NCBI GenBank assembly: GCA_021832345.1
Contig: JAKBKY010000003.1
Span: 124,001 to 188,000 of the forward strand
DNA: 64,000 nucleotides
Direction: 5' to 3'
DNA from: a bacterium
Lineage (GTDB): Bacteria; Vulcanimicrobiota; Vulcanimicrobiia; Vulcanimicrobiales; Vulcanimicrobiaceae
Below, one piece after another: positions 43,452 to 52,164 of this stretch (the stretch's first letter is position 1; each line of letters opens with the position of its first letter). The translations under genes were made by a program, and so were the position numbers. The notes under the pieces were generated by a model, which did not search any database, was not told where the DNA came from, and saw nothing but the letters and a program-made list of their open reading frames with translations.

Positions 43452-45347
43452 CTACAGAAACCCTTCGAGTTCGTCGAGGTGCTCGATTCGCGTTGCCGGC
43501 GGCAGCGCTGCGAGGATCCTAGCACCGTACCCTGTCGAGGCTGCACGGCCGTCCAGAAGAGCGACCACGCCACGATCGGTATGGCTGCGAATCAAACGCC
43601 CAAATCCTTGTTTGAGCCGCACCGTCGCCGCCGGGATCATGTAGGAATCGAAACTATCGAAGCCTTGTGCTTGAAGCACCGCCATCTTCCCGGCCACGAG
43701 AGGGTCGCTCGGCGATGGGAACGGGAGCCGATCGATGACGACACACGAGAGCGCCTCTCCGACAACGTCGATGCCTTCCCAGAAGGTCGCGGTCGCAAAG
43801 AGCACCGAGTTCGGCGTCCTGCGGAACCACTCTAGGAGGGCTGCGCGCGGAAGCTCTCCCTGCATTCGAATCGGATAAGGGAGACGCTGCGCGACTAACG
43901 CATGCACCTCGCGCAACCGAGCGTAGGACGTGAACAGGACGAAGGCGCGTCCCTTCGTGCGCTCCAAACACTCTTCAACCAACGGCGCAGCCCTGCGCGC
44001 AAAGTCGGGCGCCTTCGGATTGACCTGCGCCGATGCAATGAAGAGGCGTGCTTGAGCCGCATAATCAAACGGCGAAGCCGCGATGAGCTCCTGCGCGTCG
44101 TCCACGCCCAACGTACGCCGTACGAACGAAAACGATCGCCCTTGTGCCAGGGTGGCGCTGGTTAAGACGACGCTCTGCGTTCGCGTAAAGAGGTGTTCCC
44201 TCAGAAACTGCGCGACATCCACGGGAGCGCTATTCACTTCATAACGGCCATCGGACTCTCCGCGTTCAACCCATGCGACCGCATCGTCTCCGCCGCGTTG
44301 CGATTGCTCGATGGCCGTGATATGCGCCAAGATGCTTCGCAGTGCCAGGTCGCGTCGGCGTTGCGCTTCCGCGTCGTTCTCAGGATGTTTCTTGAGCCCC
44401 GATGCCCAGTTGGCGTGAACCCAGTTCTCAAGAGCCAGGCATTCACTGCGGAGATCATCCAAAGCAGGCGGAGCATCGTCGTTGGCACGCAAAGGATAGC
44501 GCTCTCCGGAGACGTGCGAGAGCGCTGCATCCAACGCGCGAACGGCGTCATCAAAACGCGCATCGAAGGTAGCGGGGAGGTGATAGGTGCGGTGGAGCTT
44601 TCGCAGCATGCGGGCGACGGTGCCGCGAGAGATCGATAGCGTCAGCGCAGCGGTCGCCCAGCGTTCGCATTGATGCGCCTCGTCGAGAACCGCGACGTCA
44701 TAGGGAGGCAGCAGCCCCCCGTCCATGGCCAGATCCAAAAAGAAGAGCGCGTGATTGACGATGACAATATCCGCATACCTCGCTTCATCGCGCTTGCGAA
44801 AAAAGTGGCAGTCACGAAAGTGCTCGCAAAGCTCACCGACGCAATCGTCGGCGTCGGCATCAACCTGCTCCCAGTCGCCGGCGGAGGGCGCGGGCATGAG
44901 GTCGGCGCGATCGCCGGTGGTGGTGTGCTGGGCCCATGCCCACAGTTGCTCCATCCCGCGCGAGGGCGCGAGTAATCGGTCGCGGCGCATCCCCAGATAC
45001 TTCTGCTTGCAGAGGTAGTGATTGCGTCCCTTCAGCAGCGTCGTCCGTGCCGGGATGCCGAGGGCGCGCACCGCAAAGGGAATATCCTTCCCGACCAGTT
45101 GCTCTTGCAGCGCGATCGTTCCGGTCGAGACAACAACCTTCTTCCCGCTCCGTAAGGCAGGCACAAGGTACGCAAGCGATTTGCCGATGCCCGTTCCGGC
45201 TTCGACGATCGTATGCACGCCTTCCAGCATGCCGCGCTCGACGACATGCGCCATCTGCACTTGACCGGGGCGCTTTTGAAACCCGGGAAGAGCAGCCGCA
45301 ATCGGACCCTCGGCGCCAAAGACGTCGTCGATCGATGCGCACATCAA
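43452..45347 (-). CDS. dinG: DinG-family ATP-dependent DNA helicase
   Basis: A 631-residue XPD-like superfamily 2 helicase. The Q motif region begins KRPGQVQMAHVVERG. Walker A is VEAGTGIGKSLAYLVPAL near residue 50. The iron-sulfur cysteines are in CKQKYLG, DDCVGELCEHFRDCHFF near 115-180. The DEAH box is VAVLDEAHQCE near 215. C-terminal motifs are ATFWEGIDVVGEALSCVVIDRLPFPSPSDP and QGFGRLIRSHTDRGVVALLDGRA. The four cysteines suggest an intact 4Fe-4S cluster. It unwinds branched DNA or R-loops in relatives. It is the last gene of add-dtxR-rhomboid-dinG. Confidence 0.94.
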   Translation of the reverse strand: MMCASIDDVFGAEGPIAAALPGFQKRPGQVQMAHVVERGMLEGVHTIVEAGTGIGKSLAYLVPALRSGKKVVVSTGTIALQEQLVGKDIPFAVRALGIPARTTLLKGRNHYLCKQKYLGMRRDRLLAPSRGMEQLWAWAQHTTTGDRADLMPAPSAGDWEQVDADADDCVGELCEHFRDCHFFRKRDEARYADIVIVNHALFFLDLAMDGGLLPPYDVAVLDEAHQCERWATAALTLSISRGTVARMLRKLHRTYHLPATFDARFDDAVRALDAALSHVSGERYPLRANDDAPPALDDLRSECLALENWVHANWASGLKKHPENDAEAQRRRDLALRSILAHITAIEQSQRGGDDAVAWVERGESDGRYEVNSAPVDVAQFLREHLFTRTQSVVLTSATLAQGRSFSFVRRTLGVDDAQELIAASPFDYAAQARLFIASAQVNPKAPDFARRAAPLVEECLERTKGRAFVLFTSYARLREVHALVAQRLPYPIRMQGELPRAALLEWFRRTPNSVLFATATFWEGIDVVGEALSCVVIDRLPFPSPSDPLVAGKMAVLQAQGFDSFDSYMIPAATVRLKQGFGRLIRSHTDRGVVALLDGRAASTGYGARILAALPPATRIEHLDELEGFL

Positions 45348-45354
45348 GAATCGC

Positions 45355-46002
45355 TCAAGAGCCCGTGAAGGGATTCCGGTGGTGATCGGGATCCTCGTAC
45401 TGCGCGTCGAGGGTTCCGCCGGTGTGCACGTCGGTGACGCCGGTGCGCACGGGTACCGGCGGCGTGAAGATGGCCAGCGTCAAGAGAAATCCCGCCAGCA
45501 GGCCCGCGACATGCGCCGCCTTCGATATCTCAGGGATGAGGAAGGTGGCCGCGAGATTGATGAGCAGGATGCCGAGATTCGCTCGAATCAACGCCATGCC
45601 GGGCGGGCCGTACTTTACGCCGATGGCAAAGAGTGCGCCGAAGAGCCCGAAGATCGCGCCGCTCGCGCCGATCGTCACAACGTCGGGGCTGCTAAAGTAC
45701 ACGACGCCAAACCCTGAGACGACCAGCGACACCGCGTAGACGAGCAGCGTTCGCGGCGAACCCAAGATGCGTTCGATGAAACTACCCAACCACCAGAGCG
45801 ACAACATATTCAAGCCGATATGCAGCCAACCGGCGTGCAAGAACGCTCCCGTGACGATCCGCCAGTACTGATGGTCCTGCAATACGGCGGCTGGAAGCAG
45901 GCCCCCATGGGCTACCAGCGCCTCGGGGCTGACGAGCGCGCCGGTCTGTAACTCCCAGAGAAAGACCAGGGCGTTGATGAGGATGAGGATCCGGGTGATC
46001 AT
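45355..46002 (-). CDS. Rhomboid-family intramembrane serine protease
   Basis: A 215-residue membrane protein with six helices. The L1/TM2 region has WRIVTGAFLHAGWLHIGLNMLSLWWLG. The catalytic serine lies in GASGAIFGLFGAL near residue 125, and the catalytic histidine in AAHVAGLLAGF near 168. The catalytic Ser-His dyad is complete, so it should be active. A polar C-terminal tail of about 35 residues follows in the cytoplasm. The substrate is unknown. The ATG overlaps the dtxR stop by 4 nt, and it is 7 nt before dinG. Confidence 0.94.
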   Translation of the reverse strand: MITRILILINALVFLWELQTGALVSPEALVAHGGLLPAAVLQDHQYWRIVTGAFLHAGWLHIGLNMLSLWWLGSFIERILGSPRTLLVYAVSLVVSGFGVVYFSSPDVVTIGASGAIFGLFGALFAIGVKYGPPGMALIRANLGILLINLAATFLIPEISKAAHVAGLLAGFLLTLAIFTPPVPVRTGVTDVHTGGTLDAQYEDPDHHRNPFTGS

Positions 46003-46688
46003 CGTGTCTGCGCAGAGTGCGGGAGCGGCTCGGCGATAATCATGCGCGCCAACTCCAGCGAAATCGGGTGTACCCTCCCGGCGATTTCGACGCTGATCGG
46101 CCCCCCGAGCGGCGCCTTCTCACGAATGCAGACGACTACTCCGGGCCGCAAACCCAGATCCCCGAGGTAGCGCAACACCTCCGGAACCTCATGCGTCACC
46201 CCTCGTATCGTCACTTGTGAACCCTGCTCGAGTTGGGCGAGAGGGGAACCGGGACGCGGCGGATCGCTCAGGTCGCGCGGCGGAATCGGTAAGCCGTGTG
46301 GGCAGCTCTGCGGATGGCCGAGAAAGGCGTCTAAGCGTTCCTCCATGCGAGCGCTGATCGCATGCTCGAGCATACACGCCTCGGACTGCACCTGGTCCCA
46401 CGGCATTCCGAGGGTGTCGACGAGGAATCGTTCGGCCAGCCGATGGCGACGAATGACGCGTACGGCAATCTCAAGGCCTTTCTGCGTCAACCTCGCCTCG
46501 CCGCGCGCAACGTGCTCGACGAACCCATCGGTCGCTAACTTCTTGAGCATGCCGGAGACCGAGGCGGGCGCTACCCCGAGCTCCGAGGCCACCGCAGATG
46601 TTGAGACTCCCATCCCCTCACGCTCAAGGCGATAGACGGCTTCAAGGTACTCCTCAACCGATTCGGTGAAGTGGCTGTGTCCAGACAT
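45999..46688 (-). CDS. DtxR/MntR-family metal-dependent transcription regulator
   Basis: A 229-residue regulator. The N-terminal winged helix is ESVEEYLEAVYRLEREGMGVSTSAVASELGVAPASVSGMLKKLATDGFVEH. A metal-binding and dimerisation domain follows (LAERFLVDTLGMPWDQVQSEACMLEHAIS), where Cys/Glu/His positions match the primary site of IdeR/DtxR. A C-terminal SH3-like FeoA domain is also present (QGSQVTIRGVTHEVPEVLRYLGDLGLRPG). The three-domain form suggests an iron sensor rather than the two-domain MntR, though Mn cannot be excluded. No operator was recognised nearby. Confidence 0.93.
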   Translation of the reverse strand: MSGHSHFTESVEEYLEAVYRLEREGMGVSTSAVASELGVAPASVSGMLKKLATDGFVEHVARGEARLTQKGLEIAVRVIRRHRLAERFLVDTLGMPWDQVQSEACMLEHAISARMEERLDAFLGHPQSCPHGLPIPPRDLSDPPRPGSPLAQLEQGSQVTIRGVTHEVPEVLRYLGDLGLRPGVVVCIREKAPLGGPISVEIAGRVHPISLELARMIIAEPLPHSAQTR

Positions 46689-46697
46689 AGGCGGTCC

Positions 46698-47762
46698 CTA
46701 GATTCGACGCCCCGCGCCCGGTTCCGGGGCGGCGGAGCGCAGGCGGGCGCGAAGTCGCGCTTTGCGCGCTGCCGACGCGAAACTGGCGTCGATGGCCTGC
46801 TCGATGAACCGCAGAAGGGTAGGTCGCCCCACGAGCCGAGCGACGCCCTCATACTCCGCTGCGATTGACGTACGAAAGAGTGCCGGATCGTCGGCATCGA
46901 TGCAGAGACGGACGCCTGCAGCGTCGAGCTCCAGGAGCGGATGAGGTTGCTCCGGCGACACGACCCCGGTGAGGTGGTTCGAGGTCGGACAGATCTCAAG
47001 CGTCATGCCCTCCGCAACGAGCCGCGCGACGAGGGCCGGATCCTCGAGGGCGCGGATGCCGTGACCGATCCGCTCCACCTTGAGCACATCAAGCGCGCCG
47101 CGCACGCTCTGGGCCCCGGCAGCTTCGCCCGCGTGCGCTACCAGGTGCAAGCCCTCCGCGCGCGCATAGGCGAACGCCTCGGCGAAGAACTCCGGTGGGA
47201 AGGCCGCCTCATCGCCGCCGAGCCCTACGCCGATGACCCCGTACGCGGTGAGCTCTACAGCCAGACGCGCCGTCTCCATGGCACGCCGGGGCCCAAAGTT
47301 TCGCGTGAGGTCCACGATGAGGGCGAACTCGACATCGTGGGCGCGCGCGAGGTCGAGTTCCCGGCGAATCGCCGCCACGGCCCGGCGTACGTCAAGGGTG
47401 GGATGAAAGAACTGCCAAACGGATGGCGAGATAAAGAGTTCGCCGTACGCAACGTTCTGCGCGAGAGCGTCATGCACAAACTCGCGGGCCAGTCGCGCGT
47501 AGTCCTCGGGGTCGGCCAGGCTGCGACTCACCGCTGCAAAGGTCAGCAGAAACTCGCGGAAATCGGTAAAGCGGTAGACCGACGCCGGGTCCTCACCGGC
47601 GAGCTGTGACGCCGCGCGTAGAGATGAGCCCTCAGGTCGATAGTTCGTCGCCACTCCGTGGCGTTGCGCCAGCTCAACGAAGCTCTCGGCCCGCAAGCAC
47701 CCTTCCAAATGGCAGTGCAAGGCAATCTTCGGCAGGTCGTGGAGGAAGCGATCACCGGGCAT
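46698..47762 (-). CDS. Adenosine deaminase-family protein
   Basis: 354 residues from an ATG at 47762; the frame is open 23 codons further, but that part is hydrophobic junk next to tRNA-fMet. Motifs of the family are LPKIALHCHLEGCLR with the zinc-binding HxH, HLVAHAGEAAGAQSV with the third His and catalytic Glu, RIGHGIRAL, LEICPTSNHLTG and CIDADDPALFRTS with the metal Asp. The usual GS in HLHGSL is replaced by EG (HCHLEGCL), which also occurs in adenosine-deaminase-like and 6-aminodeoxyfutalosine deaminases. So adenosine is likely but not certain. It starts the operon with dtxR, rhomboid and dinG. Confidence 0.88.
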   Translation of the reverse strand: MPGDRFLHDLPKIALHCHLEGCLRAESFVELAQRHGVATNYRPEGSSLRAASQLAGEDPASVYRFTDFREFLLTFAAVSRSLADPEDYARLAREFVHDALAQNVAYGELFISPSVWQFFHPTLDVRRAVAAIRRELDLARAHDVEFALIVDLTRNFGPRRAMETARLAVELTAYGVIGVGLGGDEAAFPPEFFAEAFAYARAEGLHLVAHAGEAAGAQSVRGALDVLKVERIGHGIRALEDPALVARLVAEGMTLEICPTSNHLTGVVSPEQPHPLLELDAAGVRLCIDADDPALFRTSIAAEYEGVARLVGRPTLLRFIEQAIDASFASAARKARLRARLRSAAPEPGAGRRI

Positions 47763-47846
47763 CACCCGCCGCAACCCGGCAAAGGCCCCGAAGGTTGTGA
47801 CCAGCAGGAAACCTCGGCAGGGGCGTCGCATACAAACCCGCCGCGA

Positions 47847-47923
<77 letters not shown>

Positions 47924-47925
47924 TG

Positions 47926-47965
47926 TCAGGTCCGAGTGTTGAAAGATACTCGGACCTGTCTTTTG
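47926..47965 (+). terminator. Rho-independent terminator of tRNA-fMet
   Basis: CAGGTCCGAGT and ACTCGGACCTG form a perfect 11-bp stem with a 10-nt loop, followed by TCTTTTG. It starts 2 nt after the tRNA. Confidence 0.92.
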
Positions 47966-48021
47966 TTTCCGGTTCATACCAAGACTGCCGGCCCCATGGG
48001 AATCGACGAGGCATACTCGTG

Positions 48022-48870
48022 TTAGGGGTTGCAGTACGGGCACCAACGCTGCTCGACATACGCAGTGCCGGTTTCGGAGACGGACTCAAATCCGCAACGG
48101 CGGCAGGCACTGCGGTACGCTTTCGCAAGAGTCGTTGGCGTCCGGCACCATTCGCAGAGTGCGCCGGCAATCGCTTCCACGACGCGGAAACCCGGTTCGC
48201 CGCACGCCGGGCAGAAGACACGAGCGCTCCTGATGGCATCGGCACAAGCACGTGCGATCATCCGCATTCTTCGTGGGTTATGGTAGGCGCGCATGTCGCT
48301 CTCTATCTCGACTGCGGCACCCTCTTCCAGGAACTCCTGCGCCAGCCGCTTGAGAACTTGCGCTTCATGTATGCCTTTCTCGAACACAGGCCCATTGACC
48401 CGCAGCACTGCACCGTGCGAGGGAAGACCGATCACGGCGATGGCACGTTGCAAAGCGAGGTCATCCCGAATTTGAAATCGTGCAGCATTGGTGTCGTAGG
48501 ATCGACACTTCCCCACAACCGGCGACTCACTGCCGACCTCATGGATGGCAACCAGTTCCACATCGACCGCTCCCAGCATATCGTGGAAGAAGCTACCCTC
48601 ACTGGCGACGACGATGTCTCCCCGATCGGCAAACGGAAACGCGTCCGCAATCTTGCGTTGGAGGGCGTCTTTGGCGCTGCCGGTACGCGGCACTTCGCCG
48701 GTAAAGGTTCCATGGACGTCGGTGTCCAGCAACAACAACTCCACGTGCATTGCAAATGTATGTTGCAAGAGGGGTATGATGACGCGCTCTTTGCCATGCT
48801 TCGTGACGATCAGTGCGCGGCGCCGGAACCAGGGATGCTTACTGCCCTTGGCCGAGCGAATAGCCGGCAT
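48022..48870 (-). CDS. DUF6671-family protein with C-terminal zinc ribbons
   Basis: About 283 residues from the ATG at 48870. The conserved start RRALIVTKHGKERVIIPLL, with LDTDVHGTFTGEVPRTGSAKDAL and VASEGSFFHDMLG following, matches a family of unknown function known as DUF6671. The C-terminus has two Cys pairs near residue 210 (FCPACGEPGF) and more at ALCEWCRTPT, ACRRCGF and RWCPYCNP, likely two zinc ribbons. No catalytic role is known to me. It overlaps the icd 3' end by 32 nt and seems co-transcribed with it. The region is visibly richer in A+T than its neighbours, hinting at transfer. Confidence 0.78.
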   Translation of the reverse strand: MPAIRSAKGSKHPWFRRRALIVTKHGKERVIIPLLQHTFAMHVELLLLDTDVHGTFTGEVPRTGSAKDALQRKIADAFPFADRGDIVVASEGSFFHDMLGAVDVELVAIHEVGSESPVVGKCRSYDTNAARFQIRDDLALQRAIAVIGLPSHGAVLRVNGPVFEKGIHEAQVLKRLAQEFLEEGAAVEIESDMRAYHNPRRMRMIARACADAIRSARVFCPACGEPGFRVVEAIAGALCEWCRTPTTLAKAYRSACRRCGFESVSETGTAYVEQRWCPYCNP

Positions 48871-50308
48871 TACCGTCGAATGCATAGAGGCCTTCCGTCT
48901 TGATGACATCGTAGCCGGCTTCGGCCAGGGCGGCGATTGTGGCAACGACATCTTGAGACGTTGGCGCGTCCCCGGCAAAGCGGCAGCGCCAATGATCGAC
49001 GCAGCGGGTTTGAGGGTTGCCGTTTGGCCATACCTTCGTACCGCGATTGCTGATCATCGAAAGCGTCAGTGACGGCACCGCGAGCGACTGAAGCGACTCG
49101 GCAAGCACATCTGCCTCGCCGCGCCAATCGACAAAGATGTCCACGCCATGCCGTGTCTTTTTTGCCGGCCGGTGATCGTTGTATGTAGCTTCCGCCGGAT
49201 GGAGATGCATTGGCGCGGCTATACGCCGGAGCTCAAGCTTGCGAGGCTGCATGCCAAGCCGCGCGATGACCTCCCTGGTAAAAGCAGCAGTGCTGTAACA
49301 CCCTGTACTATGCCGGCCGAACATATCACGCGTATGAATGCCGTCTTCGATTGCGCACAACCATGCATCATGCACACTTTGGGCAACATTCACCTGACCG
49401 ATGTGAGCCAACATCATAACGGCAGCATTCAGCAGGCCGGAAGGGTTTGCCGTGCCCGTTCCGGCGATGTCCGGCGCGCAACCATGAATGGCTTCGAACA
49501 TCGCGAAACCATCGCCGATGTTTGCCGAACCAGCCATCCCGACCGATCCGCATAGTTCTGCCGCGACATCGGAGAGGATATCGCCATAAAGATTCGGCAG
49601 GACGAGCACGTCGAATTGCTCGGGCTGAGTGGCGAGGCGAGCAGCACCGATATCGACGATAAGGTGGTTTGTTTCGATATCTGGATACTCAGTGGCAATT
49701 TCCGTGAAAACACGATGGAACAGGCCATCAGTAATTTTCATAATGTTGTCTTTCGTGAAACACGTTACGCGAGAACGCCCGTTTGCACGAGCATACTCGA
49801 ATGCATAACGAATGATGCGTTCGGAGCCCGAGCGCGTTATCAGTTTCAGGCATTGCGTAACGTCGTCCGTTTGCCGATGCTCGATCCCGCCGTAAACGTC
49901 TTCTTCGTTCTCGCGAATAATGACGACGTCCATATCGGGATGCAATGTTCGCACGTACGGTGCAAGCGCTTTGCATGGGCGCACGTTCGCATACAGGCCA
50001 AAGCTCTTGCGAATCGTGACGTTGAGACTCTTGTATCCTCCGCCCTGCGGAGTGCTGATGGGAGCTTTAAGTAGAGTTCCGGTTCGGGCCAGCGTGTCCA
50101 AATCGCGCTGTGCGATGCCGCTTGATATCCCTCGCTGGTAGACTTGCTCGCCCATCTCAACTTGGAGAATATCGAACTGTGCGCCGGCGGCTTCCAGGAT
50201 CTTGAGGGTCGATTCCATGATCTGGGGACCGATGCCGTCGCCCTGGGCGATTGCGACGGACACGCGTGTGCCGGCACGCTCCTGAACGGCTACTGAGCGT
50301 TCTTCCAC
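48839..50308 (-). CDS. icd: Isocitrate dehydrogenase, Thermus-type with C-terminal extension
   Basis: A 489-residue member of the isocitrate/isopropylmalate dehydrogenase family that oxidises isocitrate to 2-oxoglutarate. The N-terminus has VAIAQGDGIGPQIM. The substrate site is KSLNVTIRKSFGLYANVRPCKAL. Metal aspartates lie in NLYGDILSDVAAELCG, and FEAIHGCAPDIAGTGTANPSGLL is the signature. After about residue 350 there is an extra domain of about 140 residues (HGVDIFVDWRGEADVLAESLQSLAVPSLTLSMISNRGTKVWP). This is the same layout as the 496-residue Thermus enzyme. The start is a GTG with AAGGAG 9 nt upstream and a near-consensus promoter at 50353-50381. Cofactor choice (NADP or NAD) was not resolved. 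Confidence 0.93.
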   Translation of the reverse strand: MEERSVAVQERAGTRVSVAIAQGDGIGPQIMESTLKILEAAGAQFDILQVEMGEQVYQRGISSGIAQRDLDTLARTGTLLKAPISTPQGGGYKSLNVTIRKSFGLYANVRPCKALAPYVRTLHPDMDVVIIRENEEDVYGGIEHRQTDDVTQCLKLITRSGSERIIRYAFEYARANGRSRVTCFTKDNIMKITDGLFHRVFTEIATEYPDIETNHLIVDIGAARLATQPEQFDVLVLPNLYGDILSDVAAELCGSVGMAGSANIGDGFAMFEAIHGCAPDIAGTGTANPSGLLNAAVMMLAHIGQVNVAQSVHDAWLCAIEDGIHTRDMFGRHSTGCYSTAAFTREVIARLGMQPRKLELRRIAAPMHLHPAEATYNDHRPAKKTRHGVDIFVDWRGEADVLAESLQSLAVPSLTLSMISNRGTKVWPNGNPQTRCVDHWRCRFAGDAPTSQDVVATIAALAEAGYDVIKTEGLYAFDGNAGYSLGQGQ

Positions 50309-50352
50309 TGGGCAACTCCTTACTTCTAACGCAGGAACTACATTACATGTTT

Positions 50353-50381
50353 TTTATACCCTGTTATGGATGCGGTGTCAA
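50353..50381 (-). promoter_or_regulatory. Sigma-70-type promoter of icd
   Basis: On the minus strand a -35 TTGACA and a -10 TATAAA are separated by exactly 17 nt. The -10 lies about 45 nt upstream of the icd GTG. The match to the housekeeping consensus is unusually good for this window. Confidence 0.85.
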
Positions 50382-50408
50382 CCGCCAATCGAAGGGGCCG
50401 GAGGGAGC

Positions 50409-50422
50409 CCCCCCCCCCCCCC
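50409..50422. repeat. Homopolymer tract of 14 C
   Basis: Fourteen consecutive C residues in the divergent region between icd and the winged-helix gene, 28 bp upstream of the icd -35 box. Such tracts are prone to slippage. It may also be an assembly-sensitive spot. Confidence 0.8.
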
Positions 50423-50646
50423 TAAAGGCGCCCTGCGCCGGCAAGAACGTGCCACCGTCAATGGATTCATGGACCTAGTCGCGCTTCGCGATTGAAGAGC
50501 GCGTGAGCCATGACGTTGCGCCGCAAACCTTCAGCCGCGAAGCCTCGACCGGAGCCGTGAAGGCCAAGCCCCGGAGGCTACGTATTCCCAGGGGTCTCGT
50601 GGCCCCAAGCGAAGCTCCATCATAGGGAAATGCGAAAGACACTCTC
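50423..50646. other. Intergenic region upstream of the winged-helix gene
   Basis: About 220 nt. Open frames here are short and without recognisable protein features. No tRNA, repeat copy or clear promoter was seen. It completes the 338-nt divergent region that also holds the icd promoter and the C tract. Confidence 0.4.
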
Positions 50647-50937
50647 GTGAAGGCGCGTTCCGGATGGACGTTCCTCAGCAATCACGCGCATGTGTTAGTT
50701 GCACTTGCCGGTGACCCGTCGCTGCGCGTGCGCGATTTGGCGTTCTTGGTCGGCATTACCGAACGAGCCGTGGCACAGATACTAAACGATCTTGAGGCTG
50801 AAGGCTACCTCGAAAAAGAACGTGTCGGAAGGCGGAACGTCTACGTTGTGCACGCTGATGTTCCACTACGGCATGCGTTAGAGATGCATCGTACCGTCAG
50901 CGACATTGTGCGGCTTGCACGACGCCGTTCAAAATGA
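50647..50937 (+). CDS. Small winged-helix (ArsR/MarR-like) transcription regulator
   Basis: 96 residues. The whole protein is a helix-turn-helix domain: HVLVALAGDPSLRVRDLAFLVGITERAVAQILNDLEAEGYLEKERVGRRNVYVV, with a typical beta wing after the recognition helix. No extra sensor domain or metal motif is visible, so the signal is unknown. The start is a GTG. It is divergent from icd across a 338-nt gap that contains the icd promoter and a 14-C run, so control of icd is possible but only positional. Its 3' end is convergent with kbl, 33 nt away. Confidence 0.85.
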   Translation: MKARSGWTFLSNHAHVLVALAGDPSLRVRDLAFLVGITERAVAQILNDLEAEGYLEKERVGRRNVYVVHADVPLRHALEMHRTVSDIVRLARRRSK

Positions 50938-50970
50938 CGGAACGCGAGCAAGGCCGCGCGCCCGCTGTTC

Positions 50971-52164
50971 TCACGGCAGTAATCCAACGTCCTTTCCAAC
51001 GGCGGCAAACGCCGCCAGCGCGCGATCCATCTCGTCGCTCGTCAACTTGGCGCTAATCTGTACGCGGATGCGAGCCGTGCCTTCGGGGACGACGGGGAAA
51101 CCGAAGCCCGTCACAAAAACGCCACCCTGCAACAGCTTCTCGCTCATGGCAATCGCAAACGACGTTTCACCGACGATCAGTGGAATGATGGCGCTCTCTC
51201 CGGCGAGCGGCCGGTAACCTAGGCGACTCAAGCCCGCCCGAAAGTAGGCGATATTAGCGCGCAGACGCTCGACCAGCTCCGGGTGGTCGTCGAGGCGCTC
51301 GAGGGCTGCAAGCGCGCTGCAAGCGACGGTCGCAGGCAAGGCGTTTGAGAAGAGCTGCGGTCGCGATCTCTGAATCAACGTATCGATGAGCGCCGCGCTG
51401 CCCGCCACGAAGCCGCCCGCAGCCCCGCCGAGCGCCTTGCCGAGCGTTCCCGTCACGATATCGATCTCGCCCGTCAATCCGAAGTGCTCGATCGTTCCCC
51501 GCCCAGTCTTGCCCATCACGCCGGTTCCGTGCGAGTCGTCGACGACGGTCACCGCGTTGTAGCGCTTGGCCAGAGCCACGATCTCGGGCAACTTCGCGAG
51601 GTCACCTTCCATCGAGAAGACGCCGTCGGTCACGACCAGGATCGGAGCGCAGCCTTCGGCCGCGCGCAGTTGCTCTTCCAGATCCTGCATGTCGGAATGC
51701 TTGTAGCGCAGGCGGCGCGCTTTGCCGGCGAGTCGAACCCCGTCGATAATTGAAGCGTGATTGAGCTCGTCTGAGATGATCGCCGAGCCTTCCACGCAGA
51801 TCGTCGGGAAGAGCCCGGTATTCGCGTTCCAGCACGACACATAGGTCAGCGCCGCCGGCATACCGAGAAAGCCCGCGATGCGCGTCTCCAGCGTGCGATG
51901 AATATCGAAGGTCCCGCAGATAAAGCGCACCGACGCCGTGCCTGCGCCGTACCGGTCTAAGCCGCGCTTGCCGGCCGCGATGACCGATGGCTCGTCGGCA
52001 AGTCCTAAGTAGTTATTACTGGAGAGCACGATGACGTCTCCGGCCTCTTCCATATGGACGTGAGCCGCCATCGGCGTCGTGAGGTGCCGTAAATGTTTGT
52101 ACGTCCCCGACGCTTTGAGTGCTTGGAGATCGGCATCGAGTTTGGCATTGAAGCCGGCGTTCAC
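50971..52164 (-). CDS. kbl: Glycine C-acetyltransferase (2-amino-3-ketobutyrate CoA ligase)
   Basis: A 397-residue PLP enzyme of the alpha-oxoamine synthase family. It splits 2-amino-3-ketobutyrate with CoA into glycine and acetyl-CoA. Landmarks are SNNYLGLADEP near residue 52, GTASVRFICGTFDIHRTLE near 97, and VVDDSHGTGVMGKTGRG near 205 with the PLP Asp/His. The Schiff-base lysine is in TGTLGKALGGAAGGFVAG near 237. The start overlaps the tdh stop by 4 nt, forming the standard tdh-kbl threonine degradation operon. The family also includes KAPA synthases, but the tdh partner supports Kbl. Confidence 0.96.
   Translation of the reverse strand: MNAGFNAKLDADLQALKASGTYKHLRHLTTPMAAHVHMEEAGDVIVLSSNNYLGLADEPSVIAAGKRGLDRYGAGTASVRFICGTFDIHRTLETRIAGFLGMPAALTYVSCWNANTGLFPTICVEGSAIISDELNHASIIDGVRLAGKARRLRYKHSDMQDLEEQLRAAEGCAPILVVTDGVFSMEGDLAKLPEIVALAKRYNAVTVVDDSHGTGVMGKTGRGTIEHFGLTGEIDIVTGTLGKALGGAAGGFVAGSAALIDTLIQRSRPQLFSNALPATVACSALAALERLDDHPELVERLRANIAYFRAGLSRLGYRPLAGESAIIPLIVGETSFAIAMSEKLLQGGVFVTGFGFPVVPEGTARIRVQISAKLTSDEMDRALAAFAAVGKDVGLLP

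Noticed and set aside
50475-50681. 68-codon minus-strand frame upstream of the winged-helix gene
   Set aside because: No ribosome site, no protein-like pattern, and it overlaps the regulator start; treated as chance.
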